Source: JAQBYK01 sp964499425 (GTDB lineage Bacteria; Patescibacteriota; Gracilibacteria; UBA1369; LOWO2-01-FULL-3). From it: a stretch of 5,198 nucleotides of DNA. The translations under genes were made by a program, and so were the position numbers. The notes under the pieces were generated by a model that was not told the origin of the DNA, made no database searches, and saw only the letters and a program-made list of their open reading frames with translations. Shown in pieces: positions 1 to 5,027 of the stretch. Location of the stretch: contig CAZCLD010000071.1 of NCBI GenBank assembly GCA_964499425.1, positions 1 to 5,198 on the forward strand, in the 5' to 3' direction. Within the stretch, counting starts at the first letter, position 1; every line of letters starts with the position of its first letter.

Positions 1-90
1 ACGAAGTCGGACCGATCCTATTTCACATCGCCTGAGCATGGGGGTGGAAATGCAGGAGCGTGATCTGTGCGTGCAGTTACTAACCGCCTA

Positions 91-124
91 ATTAGAACTA
101 ATCTCGAGCCCGAAAGGGCGAGAG
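91..124. other. Two adjacent hairpins, the second with tandem G-A pairs and a GAAA loop
   Basis: Positions 91-102 form the short inverted repeat ATTAG-AA-CTAAT. Directly next to it, 103-111 (CTCGAGCCC) pairs with 116-124 (GGGCGAGAG) around a GAAA tetraloop at 112-115. The stem has four G-C pairs, then a GA/AG double mismatch, then CTC/GAG. Tandem sheared G-A pairs and GNRA loops are common in structured RNAs, so this could be the 3' part of an RNA or a leader element on the plus strand. No T-run follows on either strand, so it is a poor intrinsic terminator. I could not match it to a known RNA family. Confidence 0.4.
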
Positions 125-133
125 GTAAAATCC

Positions 134-162
134 TTGACATTCCTCTCCATCTTTCCGAAAAT
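134..162 (+). promoter_or_regulatory. Predicted promoter of the N-formylglutamate amidohydrolase-like gene
   Basis: A perfect -35 box TTGACA (134-139) is followed after 17 bp by GAAAAT (157-162), which matches the -10 consensus at 4 of 6 positions but lacks its first T. Transcription would begin near 168-170, at or just before the ATG at 171. This predicts a leaderless mRNA, in line with the absence of a Shine-Dalgarno sequence. The -35 is strong and the -10 is weak. Confidence 0.4.
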
Positions 163-170
163 CAACTCCC

Positions 171-1001
171 ATGACTAAAACAAATCCAAAAGTCGTCTTA
201 ATCTGTCCCCACGACGGAGATCACAAAGAATTTTTGGAGGAACATCTAGAAATAGCCGAAATCTACAAAGATTGTCCAGATCTCCTTGAGAGATATCTGA
301 ATTTGGAACGCGACCACGGTGCCTCAAAATTGGCCCAAACAATCAAGGATTTCCTAAAAAACAAAGGTTTAGAATCCAGTTTTATCCATATTGAGAACAT
401 TCCCAGGGGAATAATCGATGCTAATCGTATACTCGAGAAGGCTATACGCAATATCTTCAATCACAAAAAACGCCCTCAATTAACAAGAAAATTCAAAGAG
501 ATTTATGAAAAAACCACAACTCAAGCACTTCAAGCGCTGGCAAATCTAGGCACAGACGGACTTTTCCTAGATGTCCACACGATGATTGATTTTAGTCCTA
601 GCGAGTTGATACCCATCACTCCTGGAAAAGATGCAATGCAGAAGTACATTGAAGCACGCACAAACCCAGATAGGCTCAAAAAGAGACGCCAAATTAACTT
701 TCTCACTGCACGCGCAAACGAAGCATCTCTGGCCCACCCTAAGCTTGCCACAAACCTCGAGAAGGGTTTCGATACAATTAACCTCAAAGTAAGCCATAAC
801 GACCCCTATCGCCTCTTAGATTGGACCATGCTCAACCACTATATGAGCAAATATCCTCAAAAAGGAATCGGTATAGACATACCAATCTGCGAACTTTCAA
901 TGGAAGGAGAATCTTGTGAAATAAACCCCAAATTAGATCCCCAAAAAATATCCGAAAAAGGAGAAATAATAGCTTCAGCAATATTGAAAAGCCTAGCCTA
1001 A
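171..1001 (+). CDS. N-formylglutamate amidohydrolase-like hydrolase
   Basis: This 276-residue protein resembles the N-formylglutamate amidohydrolase (FGase, HutG-type) superfamily, zinc-dependent hydrolases that cleave N-acyl groups from amino acids in the cytoplasm. Visible motifs in order are PHDGDH (13-18), ERDHGAS (46-52), PRGIIDANR (78-86), LDVHTM (133-138) and a late acidic motif DIPICELS (236-243). The first His region, the DxNR motif and the D-x-H-(T/S) motif are hallmarks of that family, and the length fits. There is no signal peptide. Only the first ATG retains the VVLICPHDG strand, so it is the chosen start; no Shine-Dalgarno sequence precedes it. No histidine-degradation gene is nearby, so the real substrate may be another N-acylated amino acid or peptide. 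The 3' end overlaps the convergent MBL-fold gene by 9 bp. Family membership is fairly sure; the substrate is unknown. Confidence 0.75.
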   Translation: MTKTNPKVVLICPHDGDHKEFLEEHLEIAEIYKDCPDLLERYLNLERDHGASKLAQTIKDFLKNKGLESSFIHIENIPRGIIDANRILEKAIRNIFNHKKRPQLTRKFKEIYEKTTTQALQALANLGTDGLFLDVHTMIDFSPSELIPITPGKDAMQKYIEARTNPDRLKKRRQINFLTARANEASLAHPKLATNLEKGFDTINLKVSHNDPYRLLDWTMLNHYMSKYPQKGIGIDIPICELSMEGESCEINPKLDPQKISEKGEIIASAILKSLA

Positions 1002-1640
1002 TCGAAGCTTAACAAACTCTTCCAAGTCCTTGCATTTCAAGTATTTATTGTGCTTTTTTTCCCAAGCAACCGTTGAAACTGGCTTGGAGCCATAATCATG
1101 CCCGGGATAGATCTTCGTCTCATCGGGTAACCCAGCAATCTTTTGTAAACTACTATAGAGGTCTTCAACATTGCTTCCATCTAGATCAGCCCTTCCGCAT
1201 GCTTCCACAAAAAGAGTATCGCCGGTAATCAGCTTTGGCACCCCATCCGCTGCCTCAGCAGCAGTAATATAATAACAAACTGCATCATCAATATGCCCAG
1301 GCGTATAAAGAACCTTCACTTTCAAATCACCAATATTAATATCTTCACCATCCTTCACGAAAACGCACATATCATCAGCAACTTCAACACGTCCCCTAGC
1401 ATTCTCATGCATGTATACGGGGATAGCGTACTTATTCACAATGCCTGGTACACCCTCAATATGATCATGATGACTATGAGTCAAAAGAATCATTTGAGGT
1501 CCCAAAAAATCAGATTTAATTTCTGATACCAAGTGGGGAACATCTCCGGGATCAACAATAGCTATACTTTTCCCAACATCATCTCCGACAAAGTAGGAAA
1601 AATTGTTGTCGTAGCCATTAATAGGAATTTGTCTAACCAT
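993..1640 (-). CDS. MBL-fold metallo-hydrolase, glyoxalase II-like
   Basis: This 215-residue metallo-beta-lactamase fold enzyme is closest by eye to hydroxyacylglutathione hydrolase (glyoxalase II) and its thioesterase relatives. All expected binuclear metal ligands are present: THSHHDH (54-60, giving H55, H57, D59 and H60), PGH (114-116), D141 in GDTLFVEACGR (140-150) and H181 in PGHDYG (179-184). The N-terminal NGYDNNFSYFV strand and the C-terminal TVAWEKKHNKYL segment also follow the glyoxalase II pattern. The protein is cytoplasmic, with no signal peptide. Its ATG directly follows the TAA of the lipoprotein gene with no spacer, which implies translational coupling; GGCGGA, six bases before the ATG, could serve as a weak ribosome site. 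CPR bacteria often lack glutathione synthesis, so the thioester substrate may differ. Persulfide dioxygenase (ETHE1-type) is an alternative because of the GDTLF-CGR motif. Confidence 0.88.
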   Translation of the reverse strand: MVRQIPINGYDNNFSYFVGDDVGKSIAIVDPGDVPHLVSEIKSDFLGPQMILLTHSHHDHIEGVPGIVNKYAIPVYMHENARGRVEVADDMCVFVKDGEDINIGDLKVKVLYTPGHIDDAVCYYITAAEAADGVPKLITGDTLFVEACGRADLDGSNVEDLYSSLQKIAGLPDETKIYPGHDYGSKPVSTVAWEKKHNKYLKCKDLEEFVKLRLG

Positions 1641-2585
1641 TTAAAATCCGCCAGCAAAAAGGCTCATAATATCTAAGGAATCCTCAGGGACTTCAAGGTC
1701 AACATCATCCCCCAAATTACTTAGTTCATAACTAAACTCAAGCTCCATACTGCCTTCAGCGTTCTCCAAATCCTCGATTTCAAGCTCACCAACAAACTTT
1801 CTAATAGTCATATCATCAATTCCAATCCACACCTCACCATCAAATCCCATTCCAACCAAGCCATCTCTCAACTCTTGTTCGTCAGCACTACTAAGTGCAT
1901 CTAGGCCATTCAATTCATTTACTTTGGAGGCATAATCCACAATCCCATCAGGATCAAGATCAACTTCATAGCGATAGCAATTTACACCACCTGCACTTTC
2001 AGTCCCCTCGTATTCAATATCTTTGAAAAAAGAAGCTTCTCTAAACGTGTCTTTCATCTCCTTTTCCAGTTCACTTAACTCGGATTCATCTCCCCCACTA
2101 TATGCTTGAAGAATTTCTGTGAATTCCGGCGGCATCTCTATGTAAAACCACTTACCAAAATACGGTTCAACAAAAGCAACAGGAATCTGGCCTTGGAAAC
2201 TTGTCAAATTCGACACCATAAAATATGCACTTCCACCGGTCATTCTCATTTCTCCCGAAAGAGACTCTGCATCGCCACCATCTAGAGTACCGCTTCCATC
2301 GAGTTTAACCGAAAACTCAGGATTCGCTCTATCTGCGCTGTCATAAGCACCGCTCATACCGAGATTAAGGATCAGTTCATTAAATGGAAGTCCTGGCTCA
2401 GGCTCAGCAAGGGTAAACGTCAAGTCAGTAGACATTTCGTATTCAGCAGAATCAACATCAATCAAATTGCTAATCCCTTCTTGGACAACATCCTCAGGGT
2501 TTTTTTCCGGTCCACCCCCACCCCCACATGCAGCAAAAAGAACTGAGACAGTCAGACCTAGCGCAAGCACTTTTATAGTTTTCAT
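1641..2585 (-). CDS. Secreted lipoprotein, possibly LolA/LppX-like
   Basis: This is a 314-residue exported lipoprotein. A short basic start (K2, K5) and a hydrophobic stretch (6-19) end in the lipobox LFAAC, so Cys20 would be lipidated and the mature protein anchored on the outer face of the cytoplasmic membrane. A run of five glycines follows Cys20. The mature part is strongly acidic and appears rich in beta strands, with aromatic strand ends such as KWFYIEMPPEF (145-155), NCYRYEVDLDPDG (202-214) and EVWIGIDDMTIRKFVGELEI (251-270). This layout recalls the LolA/LppX/LprG-like lipoprotein fold, which binds lipids in a half-barrel, but the resemblance is by pattern only. It is probably the first gene of an operon with the MBL-fold hydrolase. 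ATG 2585 is chosen because it gives a complete signal peptide. Lipoprotein status is firm; function is not known. Confidence 0.8.
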   Translation of the reverse strand: MKTIKVLALGLTVSVLFAACGGGGGPEKNPEDVVQEGISNLIDVDSAEYEMSTDLTFTLAEPEPGLPFNELILNLGMSGAYDSADRANPEFSVKLDGSGTLDGGDAESLSGEMRMTGGSAYFMVSNLTSFQGQIPVAFVEPYFGKWFYIEMPPEFTEILQAYSGGDESELSELEKEMKDTFREASFFKDIEYEGTESAGGVNCYRYEVDLDPDGIVDYASKVNELNGLDALSSADEQELRDGLVGMGFDGEVWIGIDDMTIRKFVGELEIEDLENAEGSMELEFSYELSNLGDDVDLEVPEDSLDIMSLFAGGF

Positions 2586-2602
2586 ACTTTCAAAGTTAAA
2601 TT

Positions 2603-2631
2603 ATTTAAGAAAAGGTTATTTTAATTGGCAA
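2603..2631 (-). promoter_or_regulatory. Predicted promoter of the lipoprotein-MBL operon
   Basis: On the minus strand TTGCCA (2631-2626; 5 of 6 to the -35 consensus) is followed after 17 bp by TTAAAT (2608-2603; 4 of 6 to the -10 consensus). Transcription would start near 2596, about 11 bases before the ATG at 2585. The -10 lies inside the perfect 13-bp palindrome TTAAATTATTTAA (2596-2608), which could be an operator or simply AT-rich sequence. The promoter occupies the 52-bp gap after the methyltransferase stop, so the two lipoprotein-operon genes can be expressed independently. Confidence 0.4.
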
Positions 2632-2637
2632 GCAAAG

Positions 2638-3267
2638 TCAAAACTTTCTGGCTCGAACAATTTGATTAATCCATGTGCCGTTTTCCTCAACATAATCATC
2701 TTGCTCTATTTTGAAGAATTGACGATCTAATTCCTTAACCACATCTTCTGGTCTATGGTAGAAAGAATTAATCACTATCTCCTCTCCATTTTTTAGTTTC
2801 AATTTTGGGGCCTTTTTCTGATTAATATTGGTGAGAACGAATTTGCCACCCCCCTTTAAAACTCGATATACCTCTCCAAACAACTTCGAGAGATCACGGA
2901 TATGTACGATCAAAAAAGTCGCCAACACCAAATCGAATTCATCATCCTTATAGGGCAAATCGAGCGCATCTGCTTTAACAATATCCAGGGCTGGATATTT
3001 TTCCTTAGCAATTTTGACCATTTTCTCAGAAACATCACAGGCCTTCACTTCAGCACCAAAGACCTTTAGCTCACCGATCAGTCTTCCAGTGCCACAACCA
3101 AGATCCAAGACTTTCTTGCCTTTGAGATCACCAACAAAAACAAACAACTTATCCTTCTCAAAACACCTCAAATACTTGTAGTCCTTTTCATAAGAATCAG
3201 CATACATATTATAACCCTCTTCAGATTCATGGACATTTGATTCCTTATTTTTGCCTTTGTAACTCAT
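2638..3267 (-). CDS. Class I SAM-dependent methyltransferase
   Basis: This 209-residue cytoplasmic protein has the Rossmann-like fold of class I (Methyltransf_11/25 type) methyltransferases. The SAM-binding motif I VLDLGCGTG is at 53-61, the acidic residue after strand 2 is D78 in KACDVS, and ADALDLPYKDDEFDLV (99-114) covers the adenine-contacting region and motif IV. VLKGGGKFVLTN (136-147) is the typical strand after the RVLKPGG-type turn. The N-terminal EGYNMYADSYEKDY segment is the usual lid helix of small-molecule methyltransferases. The acceptor cannot be told. The frame ends at TGA after INQIVRARKF, a normal family ending, which supports TGA being a stop codon here. No Shine-Dalgarno sequence is present; a TACAAT box lies only 10 bases upstream of the ATG, suggesting an almost leaderless mRNA. 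The gene is divergent from the small orphan gene at 3288. Confidence 0.9.
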   Translation of the reverse strand: MSYKGKNKESNVHESEEGYNMYADSYEKDYKYLRCFEKDKLFVFVGDLKGKKVLDLGCGTGRLIGELKVFGAEVKACDVSEKMVKIAKEKYPALDIVKADALDLPYKDDEFDLVLATFLIVHIRDLSKLFGEVYRVLKGGGKFVLTNINQKKAPKLKLKNGEEIVINSFYHRPEDVVKELDRQFFKIEQDDYVEENGTWINQIVRARKF

Positions 3268-3279
3268 ATCAAGTAGAAT
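3251..3279 (+). promoter_or_regulatory. Predicted promoter of the small orphan gene
   Basis: TTGCCT (3251-3256; 4 of 6 to the -35 consensus) and TAGAAT (3274-3279; 5 of 6 to the -10 consensus) are separated by exactly 17 bp. The expected start is at about 3286-3288, essentially the ATG at 3288, giving a leaderless transcript. The -35 lies inside the first codons of the divergent methyltransferase gene, and the -10 overlaps the opposing -10 by two bases. Confidence 0.5.
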
Positions 3280-3304
3280 TGTAACATATGGGAAAGTCAG
3301 GCAA
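3278..3304 (-). promoter_or_regulatory. Predicted promoter of the methyltransferase gene
   Basis: The minus strand reads TACAAT (3283-3278; 5 of 6 to the -10 consensus). TTGCCT (3304-3299) lies 15 bp upstream, a short spacing; with 17 bp the candidate is the poorer TTTTGC. Transcription would begin about four bases before the ATG at 3267. The -10 is convincing and the -35 uncertain. It shares two bases with the opposing TAGAAT box. Confidence 0.4.
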
Positions 3305-3662
3305 AAAATATGACATGCATGAGATCGCAGAAACGCGTCAAGCAGGCAAAGACGCGGCTTTTGAGGACCTTTTGAAGCGCGTGAAAGCAGGTGGTGGCGA
3401 AATCACTAAAGATGAATCAGCACCTCTCTACACGGAAGTGGGATCACAAGAATTAGAAGTCGGATATCAAAGATTAGTTGAATTCAATCTAAACAAAACA
3501 GATTTCCAATTAACTAGGAAAGTAGAAAATGCAGTTCTACAAGGATCAGGGCATCAAAAACACTTAGAAGAGCTTGAAGTTGCCCGTTCTCGCATAACTA
3601 TGAAGAAAAAGTCAGAGACTTCGCAGGATTGGCAAGTGGTGGATTTGGAGGATATGTTCTAG
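3288..3662 (+). CDS. Small hypothetical protein with acidic C-terminal tail
   Basis: I do not recognise this 124-residue protein. It has a basic start (MGKSGKKYD), no signal peptide, no membrane segment and no cysteine. Predicted helical stretches are AGKDAAFEDLLKRVKAG (19-35) and HQKHLEELEVARSR (89-102), with a central GYQRLVEFNLNKTDFQL segment (59-75). After a basic MKKKSE patch it ends in the acidic, aromatic tail QDWQVVDLEDMF (113-124), which looks like a short protein-docking peptide; that reading is inference. The reading frame is supported by a well-spaced promoter whose start lies at the ATG, and by neighbours that would otherwise leave a 400-bp gap. Its TAG stop shares the palindrome CTAG with the stop of the convergent zinc-ribbon gene. 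Met10 is a possible later start. Coding status is likely; function is unknown. Confidence 0.6.
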   Translation: MGKSGKKYDMHEIAETRQAGKDAAFEDLLKRVKAGGGEITKDESAPLYTEVGSQELEVGYQRLVEFNLNKTDFQLTRKVENAVLQGSGHQKHLEELEVARSRITMKKKSETSQDWQVVDLEDMF

Positions 3663-3934
3663 CCTAAATACTCCCAATAGCACTCCTGGCAATAAATAGT
3701 ATAAGGACTGTCATCTCTGTAAGTGCTAATAATTTCTTTCTTACATTTATCACACTTACGTTTAAACAGCTTTCGTTCATTCCTTAAGCTAAGACGTCTT
3801 TTCCTCCTGCAGTCGGGACAATTTTCGGGGAAATCCAATTTCTTTTTCTTGTAGAAAAGCTGTTCCGCAGGAATGATTAAAAAGTCCTTTGAGCAAGCTT
3901 CGCATGTCTGTTTTTCGCTAGTTGTCTGAGCCAT
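3659..3934 (-). CDS. Double zinc-ribbon protein, partner of the cysteine-rich protein
   Basis: This 91-residue protein has eight cysteines in four CxxC pairs: C11/C14, C39/C42, C61/C64 and C82/C85. The first two pairs frame one zinc ribbon with FYKKKKLDFPENCPDC (27-42), as in the 'probable zinc-ribbon' (zf-trcl-like) family. The last two frame a second ribbon with KRKCDKCKKEIISTY (58-72) and IYCQECYWEYL (80-90). Between them is a basic RRKRRLSLRNERKLFKR stretch (43-59) that could contact nucleic acid or acidic protein. As I recall, the same module sits at the N terminus of larger cysteine-rich CPR proteins; here it is a separate gene. It starts 12 bp after the cysteine-rich gene and is probably co-transcribed with it. 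There is no Shine-Dalgarno sequence. A TACAAT at 3944-3939 would give a leaderless transcript, but it lacks a good -35. Zinc binding is likely; the biological role is unknown. Confidence 0.8.
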   Translation of the reverse strand: MAQTTSEKQTCEACSKDFLIIPAEQLFYKKKKLDFPENCPDCRRKRRLSLRNERKLFKRKCDKCKKEIISTYRDDSPYTIYCQECYWEYLG

Positions 3935-3946
3935 GGTAATTGTAAG

Positions 3947-4915
3947 TTAACAAATTTTGGGGTCATCTGGCCATTCCATTTCGGCATTACTATCTTTGTA
4001 GGGATAGGATGAACATGGGAACTTATAATACTCACCATTTTCCTTCATCTCAGCTTTGATCTTCTCAACCTTCTCAAAATACTCTTCTTTGGAAAATTGC
4101 TCGTTAAAAATGCAGTACTGTTCATGTTTCAAGCTAAAACATCCAAAACAATCTTGAGAATTATAAACATTTTCACAATGATCCAAGTCATTACTGTCAA
4201 AACAAGTTACACAGAAATTTGAGTTTATAAGATTCATAGAAGACATTACTTCATAGTTGAGCTCCTCTTTGTAGTAGGAATTACTCATATCCCAACAGTC
4301 TTTTAGGCTTACGCAGTTGTTACAGTGTCCGCAATCTTCCAAATCCTTAACATCAAAACAATCATGAGCATTTTTGGAGTTATATACATAGTCTCCAGTG
4401 CAATTCTCATTATTTAGAACGTGCGTATAGAGATGCGGAGCCTGTTTTTTGGCTTCCTCCAGCATTTCTCGAAGCTTATCCTTGTCCCCCTCTATTTCTT
4501 TGACTCTCCTAAAGTACTCGTCTCTTTCATATTTTTTATTCCCGATGTGATATTCCTTGCGTCTAAGCCCCGTACAGCCGAAACAATGATTGCATCCAGT
4601 GCAGTCATAGCAGTAATAACAGTCAGTGCAGTTGGTGCAATCCTGTGAATGGTTTACGTTGTAGCATTCAATGCAGTCCACACAGTCATAACAGAGCTCA
4701 CATTTTTGGCAGTAATCACAATCTGCACAATCATTAGAGTCGTATAACCAGAATCCATAATAGCAATTTTCATCATATTCACTTCCACACAAAAGATGAG
4801 AATTCTTTACATTCCCAGAATAAGAAACATAAGGACTATTCTCACAATTGATTGCCATAAGAGCCATTCGTGGCACACTTGCCCTCAATTCCTCCATTTT
4901 TTTAATGTAAGACAT
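3947..4915 (-). CDS. Cysteine-rich repeat protein with C-x-x triplet ladder
   Basis: This 322-residue protein contains 33 cysteines (10%). From C63 to C84 and from C93 to C114 every third residue is cysteine (eight plus eight), usually in the form x-(D/N)-C. A second region follows at C186-C207 and a third at C235-C268, each keeping a three-residue phase. Between them are charged helical linkers (about 115-165 and 270-295). The ends of the first and third regions are related: C111-I141 and C256-I286 share C-F-G-C, L, Y, I, N, E-Y-F, V and I in register. Similar proteins occur in CPR genomes as large uncharacterised proteins; I know of no established function. The even Cys spacing suggests a solenoid lined with cysteines that could bind zinc, iron or iron-sulfur clusters, or form disulfides. 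There is no signal peptide, so it is probably cytoplasmic. ATG 4915 is chosen because it lies 20 bp downstream of a perfect TATAAT and retains a MEELRASVPRMAL start resembling the family. Confidence 0.8.
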   Translation of the reverse strand: MSYIKKMEELRASVPRMALMAINCENSPYVSYSGNVKNSHLLCGSEYDENCYYGFWLYDSNDCADCDYCQKCELCYDCVDCIECYNVNHSQDCTNCTDCYYCYDCTGCNHCFGCTGLRRKEYHIGNKKYERDEYFRRVKEIEGDKDKLREMLEEAKKQAPHLYTHVLNNENCTGDYVYNSKNAHDCFDVKDLEDCGHCNNCVSLKDCWDMSNSYYKEELNYEVMSSMNLINSNFCVTCFDSNDLDHCENVYNSQDCFGCFSLKHEQYCIFNEQFSKEEYFEKVEKIKAEMKENGEYYKFPCSSYPYKDSNAEMEWPDDPKIC

Positions 4916-4935
4916 GTGAATATTTAATGTGCCTC

Positions 4936-4965
4936 ATTATAAAGCACTTAGCCTAAACTTGTCGA
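4936..4965 (-). promoter_or_regulatory. Predicted promoter of the cysteine-rich operon
   Basis: The minus strand has a perfect TATAAT (4941-4936) preceded after 18 bp by TCGACA (4965-4960; 5 of 6 to the -35 consensus). Transcription would start near 4929, leaving a leader of about 14 bases with no Shine-Dalgarno sequence before the ATG at 4915. The -35 box is part of the TGTCGAC operator box at 4960-4966, so a bound regulator would block or otherwise directly affect polymerase. Confidence 0.6.
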
Positions 4966-4977
4966 CCCCCTGTCGAC
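4959..4977. promoter_or_regulatory. Operator copy A: two TGTCGAC boxes 11 bp apart
   Basis: TTGTCGACCCCCTGTCGAC contains TGTCGAC at 4960-4966 and again at 4971-4977, in the same orientation and one helical turn apart. The GTCGAC cores are themselves palindromic. The element matches copy B (read on the opposite strand) at 14 of 19 positions, with all differences in the middle five bases. It overlaps the -35 of the cysteine-rich operon. It is probably a binding site for the adjacent TrmB-type regulator; that assignment is inference from position. Confidence 0.55.
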
Positions 4978-4992
4978 TATTTCGCAAAACCC

Positions 4993-5021
4993 TTGAAAAT
5001 ACGGCTTTTAACCAGTAAAAT
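4993..5021 (+). promoter_or_regulatory. Predicted promoter of the TrmB-type regulator gene
   Basis: TTGAAA (4993-4998; 5 of 6 to the -35 consensus) and TAAAAT (5016-5021; 5 of 6 to the -10 consensus) are separated by 17 bp. Transcription should begin near 5028, the first base of operator copy B, leaving a leader of about 24 bases without a Shine-Dalgarno sequence. The promoter sits between the two operator copies. Confidence 0.6.
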
Positions 5022-5027
5022 AGGGCT

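Noticed and set aside
2..91. Open frame on the plus strand from the window edge to TAA at 89-91 (29 codons), as a possible gene end
   Set aside because: The peptide (containing MGVEMQERDLCVQLLTA) matches nothing I recognise. 29 codons without a stop is not significant, and the region looks as much like structured RNA as coding sequence.
103..124. Hairpin as an intrinsic terminator
   Set aside because: No T-run follows on the plus strand (GGTAAAATCC) or the minus strand (ATTAGTTCTA), and the stem is interrupted by two G-A mismatches.
263..797. Minus-strand open frames inside the amidohydrolase gene
   Set aside because: They lie antisense to a gene with clear family motifs, and their products have no recognisable domain.
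1293..1526. Plus-strand open frame antisense to the MBL-fold gene
   Set aside because: It covers the conserved metal-binding motifs of the real gene and has no promoter, ribosome site or recognisable domain of its own.
2511..2527. G-rich run in the lipoprotein gene as a G-quadruplex or phase-variable tract
   Set aside because: Only two full G5 runs plus GG are present, not four, and the run is broken by T. It simply encodes the glycine linker after the lipobox.
2638..2640. UGA as glycine (alternative genetic code)
   Set aside because: The methyltransferase ends naturally at this TGA, reading through would add only a short tail, and no other gene here has an internal TGA.
2467..2730. Plus-strand open frame across the lipoprotein start and the methyltransferase end
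   Set aside because: It runs through the antisense of the signal peptide and a promoter region; the hydrophobic look of its product is a shadow effect.
4421..4648. Plus-strand open frame encoding a hydrophobic peptide
   Set aside because: It is antisense to the cysteine-rich gene. The regular Cys codons read in reverse give a run of Ala, Val and Ile codons, so the membrane-like sequence is an artefact.
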